Positions 1-11,052 of a stretch of 64,000 nucleotides of DNA are shown here, one piece after another (the stretch's first letter is position 1; every line of letters begins with the position of its first letter). This DNA comes from Dipteris shenzhenensis (lineage: Eukaryota; Polypodiophyta; Polypodiopsida; Gleicheniales): NCBI GenBank assembly GCA_047967505.1, contig CM106539.1; one strand, given 5' to 3'. Under the pieces are notes generated by a model. The model did no database searches and had not been told where the DNA came from. It saw nothing but the letters and a program-made list of their open reading frames with translations. A program made the position numbers and the translations under genes.

Positions 1-420
1 GCATCTCACAAGGAAGCTTTTGGATTTCAAAATTACGTAGGCTCTAAGATGTTATGAGGAACATTGGCAATGGAATGAGATGGATGTAGTAGTACAGATA
101 GTAGCAATGTTGGTGATGGTGGCAATGGAAAAAATGGTGGTAGTGGTAAAAATGGTAGTAGTAGTGGGAGGGATGGCATAAAATGATAGCAACTACACAA
201 ATGATTGAGAATGATGACATAGAAGGAGTTTTTATAAACATTAGTCAAGATATACATATATACATGTAAATCTATGTGTGGGACATGCAAAAGCAATTGA
301 AAAAGGCATCTCCAACACCAAGTAATCATAGGATAGGCTTTCCCAAGCTAAGCAAGGTGTAATACAATGCATAACAAAATTGAACCACACAAGTTGTAAC
401 TTATTATCATACTCAGAACT
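1..420. other. unassigned intergenic sequence
   Basis: I recognise no gene here. The start holds GGTGGTAGTGG-type trinucleotide-like repeats, and the short open frames are artefacts of this composition. Confidence 0.6.
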
Positions 421-530
421 TGCCAAATCATAAGTATGTATGTATATGTATATCTATGTGTATGTGTATGTGTATGTGTATCTATATATATATATACATA
501 CATACATGTGTGTGTGTGCGTGTGTGTGTG

Positions 531-561
<31 letters not shown>
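421..561. repeat. compound (TATG/TA/TG)n microsatellite
   Basis: A run of TATG, TA and then TG dinucleotides ends in more than ten uninterrupted TG units. The Cys/Val and His/Thr peptides it encodes are not genes. Confidence 0.9.
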
Positions 562-563
<2 letters not shown>

Positions 564-3500
564 AGCATTGTAATTTTGGAAACTTCATGGATCCCACAAA
601 ATTGCTATATAAAAATGTGGATTTCTAGCCATGCATTAAGTGCAATTTGTGCTAGTGCTAGCCATAAAATTGTATTTTCCCTAATGTCATGCTAAACCAA
701 TGTTTGTAAGAACTCTCAAATCCCAAAGTGTGATCACGAGTAGAGAAAACCCTTGCACATACAAAAAAATTGCAAATTGCAAATCTCGTAGATTATTTTT
801 TGCAAATCACTAGTAGAGTCACCTTGGCATGTACAAAATAAATAAATTGCAAATCTACTAGAGAACAAATTCATCACACATGCTTCCATCCCAATTAGAG
901 CCATGTTATTACAGAACTCAGCTAATGGGGAAAATAAGCTTCATAACGATTTGTGATTATTATCTTTATTGCCTCATTTAAGCATTCAACAATATCGTTC
1001 TAGGGGGCTAAAGAGTGGTACTAAAAGTGTAAAAAGAAGAATCGCCAACTCAATCATTGCAAAAAAATAATGCAAATTAAAATAGGTATAAACACTCTAA
1101 AAATCCTTTTAAAAAAATAAAAAAATAATTCACTTTAAGAAATATCATAAATTAAAGTTATTCTTGAATGAATCCCATCATAAGGACATAACCAATGTAG
1201 AACTATAGTCAACATTATTGTAATGAAACTGATTATAAGGACAAAAGCCAACATAAAAAGCCCACAAAATTCCTGATCATTAATCTGTAGGTGATATGCC
1301 AATCAAATCAAAGAAAGTATTGCTTGGATCCTTCAATGAGAGGATGAAATATTTCATAATGTATTGAAGTCCAATAGAGTAATATGCCTTTGAATAAACC
1401 TTTTCAATTGTGTGAGTTCAAGTCTTTCATTATAGAATAAAATAATTCAAAGCTATATTCTGAATTTTAAAAAGTAACCCATCATATCCTTAAGGCTCGA
1501 AGCTAATTTAAGTAAATCAAAACAATTTTTAATCAAAGAACCCCATAATATAGATGAGCAAGGATCATCATCCATAAGGAGCTAGAAGTAACAACTTTGA
1601 AAGATCAAATGAATCAAGATGGTAAGAGTGTTTCGCAAAGCAATACTATCATTCCAAAATGACTTAGTTGAGATCTTGTTAAGGAAGTCTAACAAATATT
1701 ATTATTTTAATAGATGGTGTTTTCCAAAAAAACATTGGCAAAAAAAAAAAAAGTATAAACAAGAGAACACAAATGCTCAAACACATTGCCTCTATGGTAT
1801 GGCATATTGGCCAAGGAGGGGGTACCTTTTCGTCCTTTAAAACGCCAATGAGAAAATAAGTTCTTAAACTAATAAACCTATATATGTGTTCTCACAATAG
1901 GGAAGCATGTCTAAGGGGAGGTTTTATATTTTGTGGAGGTATCATCAAAGGCCAAAGGCCACCGGTGTGAGGTGCAAGAAGTGCTTAAATCTTGTAGCTA
2001 TGAGTTTTAATGCAATATTGCAATACTACTCATGCCTTTGTTGTAGGTTATTGTGCAAGTGATGGCATGGTGATGGTGCCACTATGAAATGGTTATAGAA
2101 TGTGGTGCCAATAATGGTGCAAGTGTGGGAACTAAAAGAAGAGATGGAATGAAACACAAGGAATGGTCAATACATACGCTTGTAATAACCATAACAAGGA
2201 TGTGCGTGCTGGAACAAAATAGAATAAGAATGGGACTTGCCACAATGTTACCAAGCCAATCAAAATACATAGGCCCACCACTTGATAGTATAGATATAAG
2301 TCATCATTAAAAATCCCTAATACAATGGGTCAACTCGTAGTTCAAGCCTCTCTTCTCTCCTCTCTAAATGATTCTCTCCTCCAACTTCACTCTTACCTTC
2401 ATCCTGACTGGGCTCACTCATGGGAATGATTTGAGTCATCTCCCATTGGTATAATGTCCTCCCTTCATTCTCATTGGTGATCCCCCTATCTCCCCTAGCC
2501 ATTATGCCACTCTGTCTCTTAATGGATTTGGTGGCTTTCTGCGTGCACCTTCCTTTGTCTCTTTGATGCTATGCTAACTACTTCCTAGTGCCTCTGACTA
2601 GCACTGAGCTGGAACAAGTCAGATCACATTGGTGGATATAACTTGCCATTCTCCATGTGCACTATTAGTGCTACCTTAACTCTTTCATGTGCACATCCGA
2701 GTGGCTATATCTTGGAATTCAGATGAAATTGTTCTAGCGTTATAAATTCCATTCAACTTGAGAATCATTTTTTGCTTCCAGCTTTAAAATAGTTTCTAAC
2801 TTTGTAAGACTTTAATTTTCTATTTTTAAAAAATTTATCCTTGAACAATTTTGTATATGGCTTCAAATAAAAATTTCACTTTTTAACTTGAATTTATTTT
2901 TTATCTTCATCATAGTTTTCAAGCTTTGAGCTTTATCATATTTTTTCACCACTCATAATCTTTATAATATATGCTAATGAGACAAATGCATGTGCTCTAC
3001 AGATACTAATGCTTGCAAATAGTGGGAGAAACAGTCCAAAAATGTGCAACTTATGTGATGCATGATGAGGTATCTATTGCTGGAGATTTCTAATTGAAGA
3101 AGATAAAGTGTAATGAAAAGTATGTTTAGTGTAAATAAATCATAGATGCATACAAATGCATTTTAGGCCTCTACTCCCCTGGGTAGCATGTGGCAATAGC
3201 AATTTAATGAAAATGATTATAAATTGTTGATGAATACCTACTAAGGCATTTATAGGCCTTTGGCCTCTACCCTCACAGGGAAATAAATATATGATGCAAA
3301 CCCCTGGAGACTACTTGAGTTTGTTTTGTTCAATATCATATGACCAAAACAATTTTTGGTATGGCTAAATATGGGGTGATTACTTCCCAATTCTATAGTT
3401 TCTTTCATCTTTGCTAAACCAAGAGTGCATTTGTCTCTAAATTTTCTTGCCTTTTGACTGAGGTTCTCATAAAATTTTCCAAGAAAAATATCAAACAAAT

Positions 3501-4640
3501 ATGAACTATACCCATAGTGGCTACCTCTCCACTATGTGTACAAGTGTGTGCACATAGCCCGGCACATAGATTGTCATAATGCTCAACAAGGAGTGCTTAT
3601 CAAGTCGGTACATAGCTCTGATGAGTATAACCTAGCTTATGATTCTTGATAAGGATCTCCTTTAAAGAGTTCCATGTTTACCACATGCAAATAAGATTTT
3701 AATGTTACTCGTTAAAGACTTTAAGAATGTACTAAAATGATATCAAATCATTGATAGAAAGCATACCTCATAATGCTTCTAATCTTGTAATTTAGCTTTT
3801 CTAACATCTTTTGATAAGCATCCTTTCACCACAATGGGGAAGATGAACTATATATACAAATGAAAATTTAAGACATCACCATTTGACAAATTGAAAGACA
3901 AGCACACCTATAAGAACACATCACAATCATGAGACTTGAGGCCAATAAGCTTTCCCTCCCTTGGAAAAGCACCCTTTAGACAGTGCATGTGTCCTATCAG
4001 TGTTAAAAAAGGGACGATGCCCATGTTTGGCATTGCATCCTCCCTCACGGTGGAGATCGATGGGGCCTTCAAAAGCACAACCTTTGTACCCTTGCTTTGT
4101 GGTGACAACTCCCTCATCTTATCTATCCTCTTATCGCTTTACGAACGGGAAGCTATATTCTTTATGTGTGTCCCTTGGGTCCTCTACACCAACCTAATCC
4201 AAGTGTGCTCTCGTGTTCTCTCTATAATTCCTAGAAGCTTTCCTAAATCTTTGTGACTGCATAGATATATTTGGGTGCAAGGGAGGAATATAGTTTGCAT
4301 CTCTATTGTCCTATAATAAAAACAAAGAAACGTGATGTATAATGCATGGTAAAAATAAAGGTCTCAATTTTCATGTAAGCATATGAATACTACTCAAAGT
4401 AAGGCCTATACAAAGTATCATATCCATTGCACACACACACATATGGAAGAAGCCCACCAATGCATATTTTTTACACTTCCGGCGATGCATGGTAAAAAAC
4501 AAGGAAATATGCATGCACATCCATCTAAACAATACGAAACACACAAAAATTGGCAAGAATGTGAATCTTACTCAAATAAGGCCTTGAAAAGTATAATACC
4601 TATAGGGTACATAGACATATGGCACTATCATACACATCCT
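562..4640. other. unassigned intergenic sequence
   Basis: AT-rich DNA with only short open frames that lack recognisable domains. I see no LTR ends, primer site or splice-supported coding blocks. The longest frame (3936-4256, plus) has no family signature. Confidence 0.5.
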
Positions 4641-4665
4641 ACACACACACACACACACACACACA
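4641..4665. repeat. (AC)n microsatellite
   Basis: About twelve consecutive AC units. Confidence 0.9.
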
Positions 4666-4859
4666 AATACCCATCCCAACCATGCAAACAATACCTGACC
4701 CACAATAAACTTTGAAATCAAATAATGTTACTCAAACTAACAAATCAAAATAATGTTACTCAAATTAAGATATGCACTTGTCCATGATGCATGGTCCAAA
4801 ATAAGGAAATACCCATCCCAACCATGCAAATAATACCTGACCACAAACTCTCCCTCTAA

Positions 4860-5560
4860 CTAACTCATATAATCTCATCATCCCCTAGATAAAGACCCAT
4901 GGTACCTTCATAACTTGAAGCCTCCTAATTAAACGAGAGCATGGGACAGTGTCAAACGCCTTTTGAAAGTCTACAAAGCAAGCATAGACTTTCTAGTGCC
5001 TCGATCTCGTCTCCTCAATGACGACTCTCAAAGTGAAGATGTAATTGAGTGCTGTCCTCAAAAGCTTGCCTGCCCTATAGCACACTGCCCATGTGCTTCT
5101 GTGTGACTACTAATCTCCCTCTCTAGTACTTACCCATATATCTTAGCCAAAGTGTGGCTGAGAGGATGATAGTTCCCAGTGTCCAGGGGGTCCCCTACTT
5201 TGTATATTGGTACAATGGCGATAGTGCTCCAAGAGGATGGGAAGCCATGATAGACCATGTTATTGAACATCTGTGCAAAGATTGGAGCTAGGACCTCTTG
5301 TACATGCGCGAAATGCTCTATCCATAACCACTCATGTTCTTGAGATTGTTGGTTATGGAGATGGTAGAGTGCACCTCTCACATTCTGTGTAGTGAGTGGG
5401 TGACATGTGGTGGGCCTAGGCATATTGTGATGGAAATAGGTTGCTTCCCCTCAAGTAAAAGCCTCCACCCAATGGTTGGGTGCCCTTCCCTAGAATGATC
5501 AGATCACCTCCTCCATCTTGTGTGTGAGGAAAGTCCACCTTACAACATGTCAATCATTTT
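4860..5560 (-). pseudogene. LINE-type reverse transcriptase relic (ORF2 fragment)
   Basis: Read on the minus strand, 5423-5130 encodes the N-terminal part of a non-LTR reverse transcriptase. It has the order FNNMVYHGFP, a W, then IVPIYKVGDPLDTGNY, which matches the conserved 'P..W....I.PI.K.GD..D..NYR' block of LINE RTs. After a frame break the coding sense continues to about 4860 with FVDFQKAFDTV-like residues, the next conserved RT block with its catalytic-Asp region (F.D..KAFD). Stops and frameshifts make it non-functional. The catalytic YxDD block is not seen, so the copy is truncated. The endonuclease part appears further upstream on the same strand (7000-7690). The family is secure; the clade (L1- or RTE-like) is not resolved. 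Confidence 0.75.
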
Positions 5561-6999
5561 CATGAAATCCATTGTGTTTCATGTGTTGTCCGTTTGCCCA
5601 AGGCTCGCTCATGTGAGGTGTGATCTCATCTCTCTACACACATCATCGCGGGCAAGGATTCTCATCATTCCCATGAGGGCATGCGCTATAGATTTGGTTG
5701 TGGGGAAGGATTTAGTAGCAGCTACATCATGTACCATTGAGACTAGGGTATCCAAGGCGGGTGAGGTTTGGATCATCTTGAAGTAGGTCTGAGAACTCAC
5801 GAGCCAAGTGTCTCATGTAGATGAGAGCATGGTCAAAGTGGCTCTGACACGAGTAGGTATGGGGGGGGATCTCCCTGTGGGTGGCATAAAAGCCAAGAGG
5901 CTAAAGTTTAGGTATATGTGGTATTAGCCAAAAAAGAAATCAAGACAAGAGACTAGAGGATAGGTATGGCGATGCTCGAGAGCCATAGAGGAATAGGGAA
6001 TGTGAGGGGAGAAGCGTTAACCTGGGTGGGGACAAGAGACTAAGAGGGGAGGGAATGAAGAGGGAGACTATGGCACAAGGGAAGAGAGAGAGGGGAAAGA
6101 AGAGCATGTACATGATGGGAGGAGGAATGTAAACATGGAGACATCAAGGGAAGAGGGCCATGCTTTATTTGAAAGGAAGGGAAGGGGGAAATCAAAGTAC
6201 TAGCTAGGTGGCTTTACAAGAATGAGAGCGTCTCATCAAGGAATAGCCCCCTCCTTTTATAGCCAAGAGAGGGGGTCTCTCCCAATAAATGCATCCTCCC
6301 ACATGCATGGTGTGTGTGGAAGAGTCTCCCATGTGGGCTAGGCGGTTACACACTCTCAATTGTGTGCGATAACGCTTGGCCACATTTTTCCACATATATC
6401 AACTCCCATATCCCAAGTCTATGATACTCCCTTGGTCTCTTCCCAATTTTATAATACATTCAAACATCTAGGAGGAGAGGGTTGGCACAAGGAATCTTGC
6501 CACCTCATCCTACTTTCCCCATTATTTAACTTGCACTCTTGGACCTTCATTACCTCCCCCACATGGGCCTATCCTATATGGAGGGAATAACCCAATATAC
6601 TATCCATCTCCACCTATTTTATATTACTTCTCCCATGGACTTTGGGCCATATCTCACTAAATGCAGGCATGGGACCGCCTAGGTGGAGGGGTGGCACATG
6701 GGGGAGCCATGCCACCTTAACATTTTATAATATTACTACCATGAATTATGTACAACACACCTTATGGGTCCTCTTACGTGGAAGGGTGGCACATGGTCAT
6801 GCCCTGCCACCTCAACCCTGGGCCCTATGCACACCATATTTTATTATACTATTGCCACACATACAAGCACACACACATATTTATGCCTTTTTCATTGGTC
6901 AAATTTATCCATAACAATGGTCAGCATCGAGTGGGGGGGAGGCATAGTAAAGTCATGTATGTGTGGTGTAAAGGCAGGAGACCCATTAGATTACCCATT
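5561..6999. other. sequence separating the two LINE domains
   Basis: No domain is recognisable. The first part is GA-rich (about 5930-6200). The part from about 6440 to 6830 carries three diverged hairpin repeats, annotated separately. This stretch may be LINE sequence decayed past recognition, or a later insertion. Confidence 0.4.
6440..6830. repeat. three diverged repeats each with a GGTGGCA...TGCCACC hairpin
   Basis: Hairpin-forming cores lie at about 6480-6504, 6690-6716 and 6785-6811. Each has GGTGGCA (GGTTGGCA in the first) facing TGCCACC with an 11-13 nt loop. The flanks are loosely similar, with AT-rich TTTTATAATA blocks and 'CCTAGG/CTAGGAGG' before the stem. The three are unequally spaced. 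Confidence 0.6.
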
Positions 7000-7690
7000 G
7001 TACTAGTCCCTGCATCATGTGGAAAACAAGCAAGCCCGTTAGATGACAACCATCTTTAGAAGCCTTTATATATAATCAAGTCATGGCTGCTCCCAGCTCC
7101 AGTAGGCATTGCCTATACCCAATTGTGTGTGATGCATCTGCTGAGTGTCTCACAATCTTGAGCTTTGCTGGGTCTAGCTCTATCAATATGAGAGAGTCAG
7201 AGTCAAAGTCTAGCAAGCCCACCTACCTACATTAAAGTCACTAAGAAGGAGGATGTGTTTCTACCAAGAGAGCTATGTGATGTCATCATATATAATTCAC
7301 ATGGGCTCTGTCCCTCTATAGTGACCTCATGTGCATAGGAGATTGGCCGTGCCTCCATAGTCAGACTTGATCGGTTGTGCCTTCGATAGCCGAACCCATA
7401 TCCACATATGTTGTGCATGCTCCTCTCTCCATACGATAGATATGAAAGGCCTTAGGTGTGATCTGAATAAGGGAGCTACACCGAGCTCAGTATGCCACTA
7501 TCTCTCCTCATCTCCCTCCTATAGGATGATTCCCAATTATATCCTATCGTTGGGCCCCCTCTCTCAAGGATCTCATGTGTGTCTGTATAAAAGATCATAT
7601 CTCTATCACTGTTTGTCTATGAGAAACCTCTTGGATCAGTGGACCAAATGTACCATTACAATTCCACACTGCCACTTTTAATCCACTTTA
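7000..7690 (-). pseudogene. LINE endonuclease (exonuclease-endonuclease-phosphatase) domain relic
   Basis: Minus-strand translation spread over two or more frames gives the signatures of an APE-type LINE endonuclease. There is a segment like GVAxLFRSHLRPFI...EEHAQHMWIWVRL, and then a decayed 'LxGRNTSSFLVTLM' where a GDFN motif would be expected. Several stops and shifts interrupt it. It lies 5' of the RT relic (4860-5560) on the same strand, the normal ORF2 order, so both probably derive from one element. Called from motif layout only. Confidence 0.55.
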
Positions 7691-8143
7691 TGCACTCATC
7701 CCAATGGCTCAACACCATCATAATTCCCCTTCCTCTTCTCTCCCTTGTTTACTATTCCTTGGATAATCACTTTGCCATCTATGTATGCAGCCCACTTTTC
7801 TGCCTCTCTTGCTGGCACATATCATCCCATCTCTTCTCTACCCCTGTTGTAAGAGAGCGAGGTCATCATAAAAGTATATCTTGGGTCCTTTCAGTGTTGC
7901 CCTCATACTCATGAGGGTGGACCTATCCATGGTAGTAAGGAGTTTCAACTCTAAAATTCCATCTTATGTTAGATCTTTTATTCTAGTAATTAGGGACACT
8001 GCATTTGATTGCCAAAGCATGAATTGAGCCTTGCAAGAAGGAGAGAGATGCAAAAGCTAGGCAAACATCTCCAAATGATGTTTCTGATCTTGCATCCATT
8101 CAATGGGTGCTAGTGCCATTGCTATTACTCTAGAATTAATGAT
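7691..8143. other. unassigned sequence before the G1 LTR
   Basis: No recognised coding or repeat feature. It ends where the TGTTGAC terminus of the LTR begins. Confidence 0.4.
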
Positions 8144-8267
8144 TGTTGACTCTGTGCCAACATGGACTTAGGTAGAACATAATGTGTGTGTAGAGTAGCG
8201 GCAAAGCTCCGCTCTTGTACTTGCATAAGGCTAGAAATAATCCCCCTTAGAAATCCAACTTGCATGT

Positions 8268-8550
8268 TCTACATGCAAGTTCTACATGCAACTTCTACAT
8301 GCGAGTTGTACATGCAAGTTGTACATGTAAGTTCTACATACAACTTCTACATACAACTCCTACATACAACTCCTACATACAACTCCTACATGCGAGTTGT
8401 ACATGCGAGTTGTACATTCAAGTTCTACATACGACTTCTACATACGACTTCTACATGCAACTTCTACATACGACTTGTACATGCGAGTTCTACATACAAG
8501 TTCTATGACTTGTACATGCGAGTTCTACATGCAAGTTCTACATGTAGAGA
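8268..8550 (+). repeat. 13-bp minisatellite in the LTR U3
   Basis: About 21 head-to-tail copies of a 13-bp unit, TCTACATGCAAGT, vary at fixed sites (TCT/TGT/CCT, GCAAG/GCGAG/ACAAC/ACGAC). Because 13 is not a multiple of three, all three frames stay open and yield repetitive His/Tyr/Cys peptides that are not genes. The same array, rearranged, is at about 25848-26176. Confidence 0.9.
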
Positions 8551-8599
8551 GAGAATGTGTTACACTTCCTACATGCAGAGAGAGAAACTCTCCAACTTG

Positions 8600-8607
8600 T
8601 ATAAATA
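8600..8607 (+). promoter_or_regulatory. LTR TATA box (TATAAATA)
   Basis: TATAAATACCCC lies just 3' of the minisatellite and is conserved in the second LTR copy at 26231. This is the expected U3/R boundary position. Confidence 0.65.
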
Positions 8608-8987
8608 CCCCATAATGGAATGAAGCCCACACTCTTTTGGGCATTGTATTGAGTTCTACTTTGGTATTCTAAGCAATTGTCTCAAGTGTCCATGCTTCCT
8701 TGCACTCCACGTCCAAAAGCATGTCCTAACCTTGCAACCCCTCCTCCCCTCTCCTCCAACCTTGCAACCCATCCTCTCCCTCTCCTCCCTCTTCCTCCCT
8801 CCTCCTCCTCCTCTCTCCTCCTCCCTTCTCCTCCTCCTCCTCTCTCCACCCTCCTCTCTCTTCTTTCCCCCATGCTCTTACACCTTCTTCATCTCCCACT
8901 CCTATGCTCCCCCTAAACCCTTTGTTCCTCAACCCTTAAACTCCATGATCTACGAGGGAGACGAGTTCTCCAGCATGTACTCTACTC

Positions 8988-9190
8988 TAAACCTTGGAAC
9001 CTCTTCTAAACTCTGCAACCTCTCTCTAAACCTTGGAACTCCTTCTAACCCTGGAACCTCCTTCTAAACCTTGGAACTCCTTCTACCCCTGGAACCTCCT
9101 TCTAAACCTTGGAACTCCTAATAACCCTAGAACTCCTTCTAAACCTTGGAACCTCCTTCTAACCCTTAAACTCCTCCTAAACCCTGCAAC
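8988..9190 (+). repeat. 18-19-bp tandem repeat in the LTR (CCTTCTAAACCTTGGAACT-type)
   Basis: About ten imperfect copies of a unit such as CCTTCTAAACCTTGGAACT, downstream of the TATA box and so in the presumed R/U5. The truncated second LTR copy ends before this block. Confidence 0.8.
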
Positions 9191-9440
9191 CCCCAATGAA
9201 GGTGAAAGACTTCATTACCTCAATCATGATGATACACGTTCCTTTTACACATGCATGCACTTTGTTTGCTTACCACACTTAAGCCTACGTCTCTCATCGG
9301 AACACGACTCGAGGTCCTAAGCTGCACATATACTACAACCGACAACCTCAATATATCTGTAGGTGACAAAAAGCCTCGAAACCCTATATACTGAAAATAC
9401 CTTGCTCTTCCTACGGAAGCCATAAGAAAGAGCCAACATT

Positions 9441-9458
9441 TGGCGCCACTGCCAGGGA
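9441..9458 (+). other. primer-binding site, TGGCGCC type
   Basis: TGGCGCCACTGCCAGGGA follows the LTR end after a TT spacer. It resembles the TGGCGCCGTTGCCGGGGA site (tRNA-Asp type) of plant Tat/Athila gypsy elements, with three differences. Confidence 0.65.
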
Positions 9459-10082
9459 GACTAGCGTCTCAAGTAATGAGTAAACATACGCAACTATGTG
9501 TAAAAAAACAAACTACTTCGAACTTTCACAAACATAACATGCAAGGGCGAGGAGAGTAAATTTTTTTTTTCCATTTCTAGCCAAACATATCTACCCCAAG
9601 CATAAACCTTGGGTTACTACCTTAAGAAATTTTCTTTATTTCTTAAATAGAAGCCACTTGATAAACAATCAGGCTAGGTAGTAGACACGAATGCGTAGAG
9701 CTTGCAATTTCGATCATTTCACCTTTTTGTAGAAGAGCAAACCGAGCTATCCATAAAAAGTTACGGCTCGGGAAGAGTTTAGGGTTTAACCCTAAACCTA
9801 AACCCATTTCCTATAAAAACCCACTCCACTCCCTCATTTCTCATCTTTCACATTTTGCCTCCATCTTCTTCCCCATTTTGAGCCCTACTCAAGACACTCC
9901 TCCCTCTCCATCGACCACCACCTTACTCCCATCCTCACATTGTAAGTGACTTCGAGCCCATCTTGCAGCGATAACCTAGCCATCCACCCACTGTCCATTG
10001 TTCCTCAACAATCCCGTTACATCGAGAAAGACTTGGAGAGCGTTCAAGTGATCACCTCTTCCTCCCTTTGGATTTCTGTCCA
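9459..10082 (+). promoter_or_regulatory. leader with telomere-like motif and TATA box
   Basis: No coding domain is seen. At 9778-9805 is TTTAGGGTTTAACCCTAAACC followed by TAAACCC, a head-to-head telomere-like motif. TATAAAAA follows at 9812, then a C/T-rich stretch and a CATTGTAAGTGAC splice-donor-like site near 9941. The arrangement (telo-box, TATA, pyrimidine-rich leader) looks like a plant promoter, but no downstream gene could be recognised. Confidence 0.4.
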
Positions 10083-10538
10083 TCAAGTTTTTTTTTCTTC
10101 TCTTTTTTCCTCCTCTCATTTCCACCACCCCCTCCCCCTTTCCCCCCTCCATCTCCATCTCCCCCTCCCCCCTCCCCCTTTCCCCCCTCCATCTCCACCA
10201 CCCCCTCCCCCCCTCCCCCTTTCCCCCCTCCATCTCCTCTCCCCCTCCCCCCTCCCCCTTTCCCCCCTCCATCTCCACCACCCCCTCCCCCCCTCCCCCT
10301 TTCCCCCCTCCATCTCCACCACCCTCTCCTCCTTCCCCCCCTCCCCCCTTCCCCTTCCATCTCCACCATCCCCTCCCCCCCCTCCCCCTTCCATCTCCAC
10401 CACCCCCTCCCCCCTCTATCTCCACCACCCCCTCCCCCCCTCCCCCCTCCATTCCACCACCCCCTTCCCCCTCCACCACCACCACCGCCCCCTCCCCCTT
10501 TCCCTCTCTCTCTTTCTTTCTCTATCTTTCTCTCTCTT

Positions 10539-10582
<44 letters not shown>

Positions 10583-10587
10583 TCCCC

Positions 10588-10653
<66 letters not shown>

Positions 10654-10656
10654 CCC

Positions 10657-10702
<46 letters not shown>

Positions 10703-10742
10703 CCCCCTCTCTCTTTCTTTCTCTCTCTTTCTTTTTTTCTCC

Positions 10743-10787
<45 letters not shown>

Positions 10788-10858
10788 CCTCCCCCTCTCT
10801 CTTTCTTTCTCTCTTTTTTTCTCTGCCCCCCTCTCTCTCCCTCTCTGTCTCTTTCCCT

Positions 10859-10900
<42 letters not shown>

Positions 10901-10908
10901 TTCCCTCC

Positions 10909-10950
<42 letters not shown>

Positions 10951-11002
10951 TCTTTCTCTCTCTATCCCTCCCCCCCCTCTCTCTCTCTCTCTCTCTCTTC
11001 CT

Positions 11003-11034
<32 letters not shown>

Positions 11035-11052
11035 TTTCCTCCCCCTCTCTCA
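10083..11052. repeat. about 970-bp polypyrimidine tract
   Basis: The plus strand is almost only C and T. From 10121 to about 10500 it is a roughly 40-bp minisatellite built on CCCCCTTTCCCCCCTCCATC and TCCACCACC. From 10500 to 11052 it is (CT)n with C-runs and only a handful of purines. Long open frames on both strands here (up to 389 codons) are low-complexity artefacts. Confidence 0.95.

Larger units (their letters stand above)
8144..9438 (+). mobile_element. 5' LTR of gypsy family G1 (about 1.3 kb)
   Basis: The unit starts with TGTTGACTC and ends with GAGCCAACA, giving TGTTG...CAACA termini. Two bases later comes a tRNA primer-type site (TGGCGCCACTGCCAGGGA). It contains, in order, a 13-bp minisatellite in presumed U3, a TATAAATA box at 8600, a pyrimidine-rich tract, and an 18-19-bp repeat block. 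A partial second copy lies at 25735-26603 and an inverted copy of its first 210 bp at 26604-26814. The latter sits directly behind a G1 gypsy body, and that ties this LTR to that family. No gag or pol follows the primer site here, and no partner LTR is in range, so this is an LTR plus leader remnant. Confidence 0.75.

Noticed and set aside
8268-8550. CRISPR-like array
   Set aside because: The 13-bp units are contiguous with no unique spacers, they lie in an LTR, and the genome is a plant's.
8186-8623. 145-codon ORF of repeated His/Tyr/Ser/Thr motifs (and the similar 25848-26246)
   Set aside because: It is a read-through of the 13-bp LTR minisatellite; all three frames are open for the same reason.
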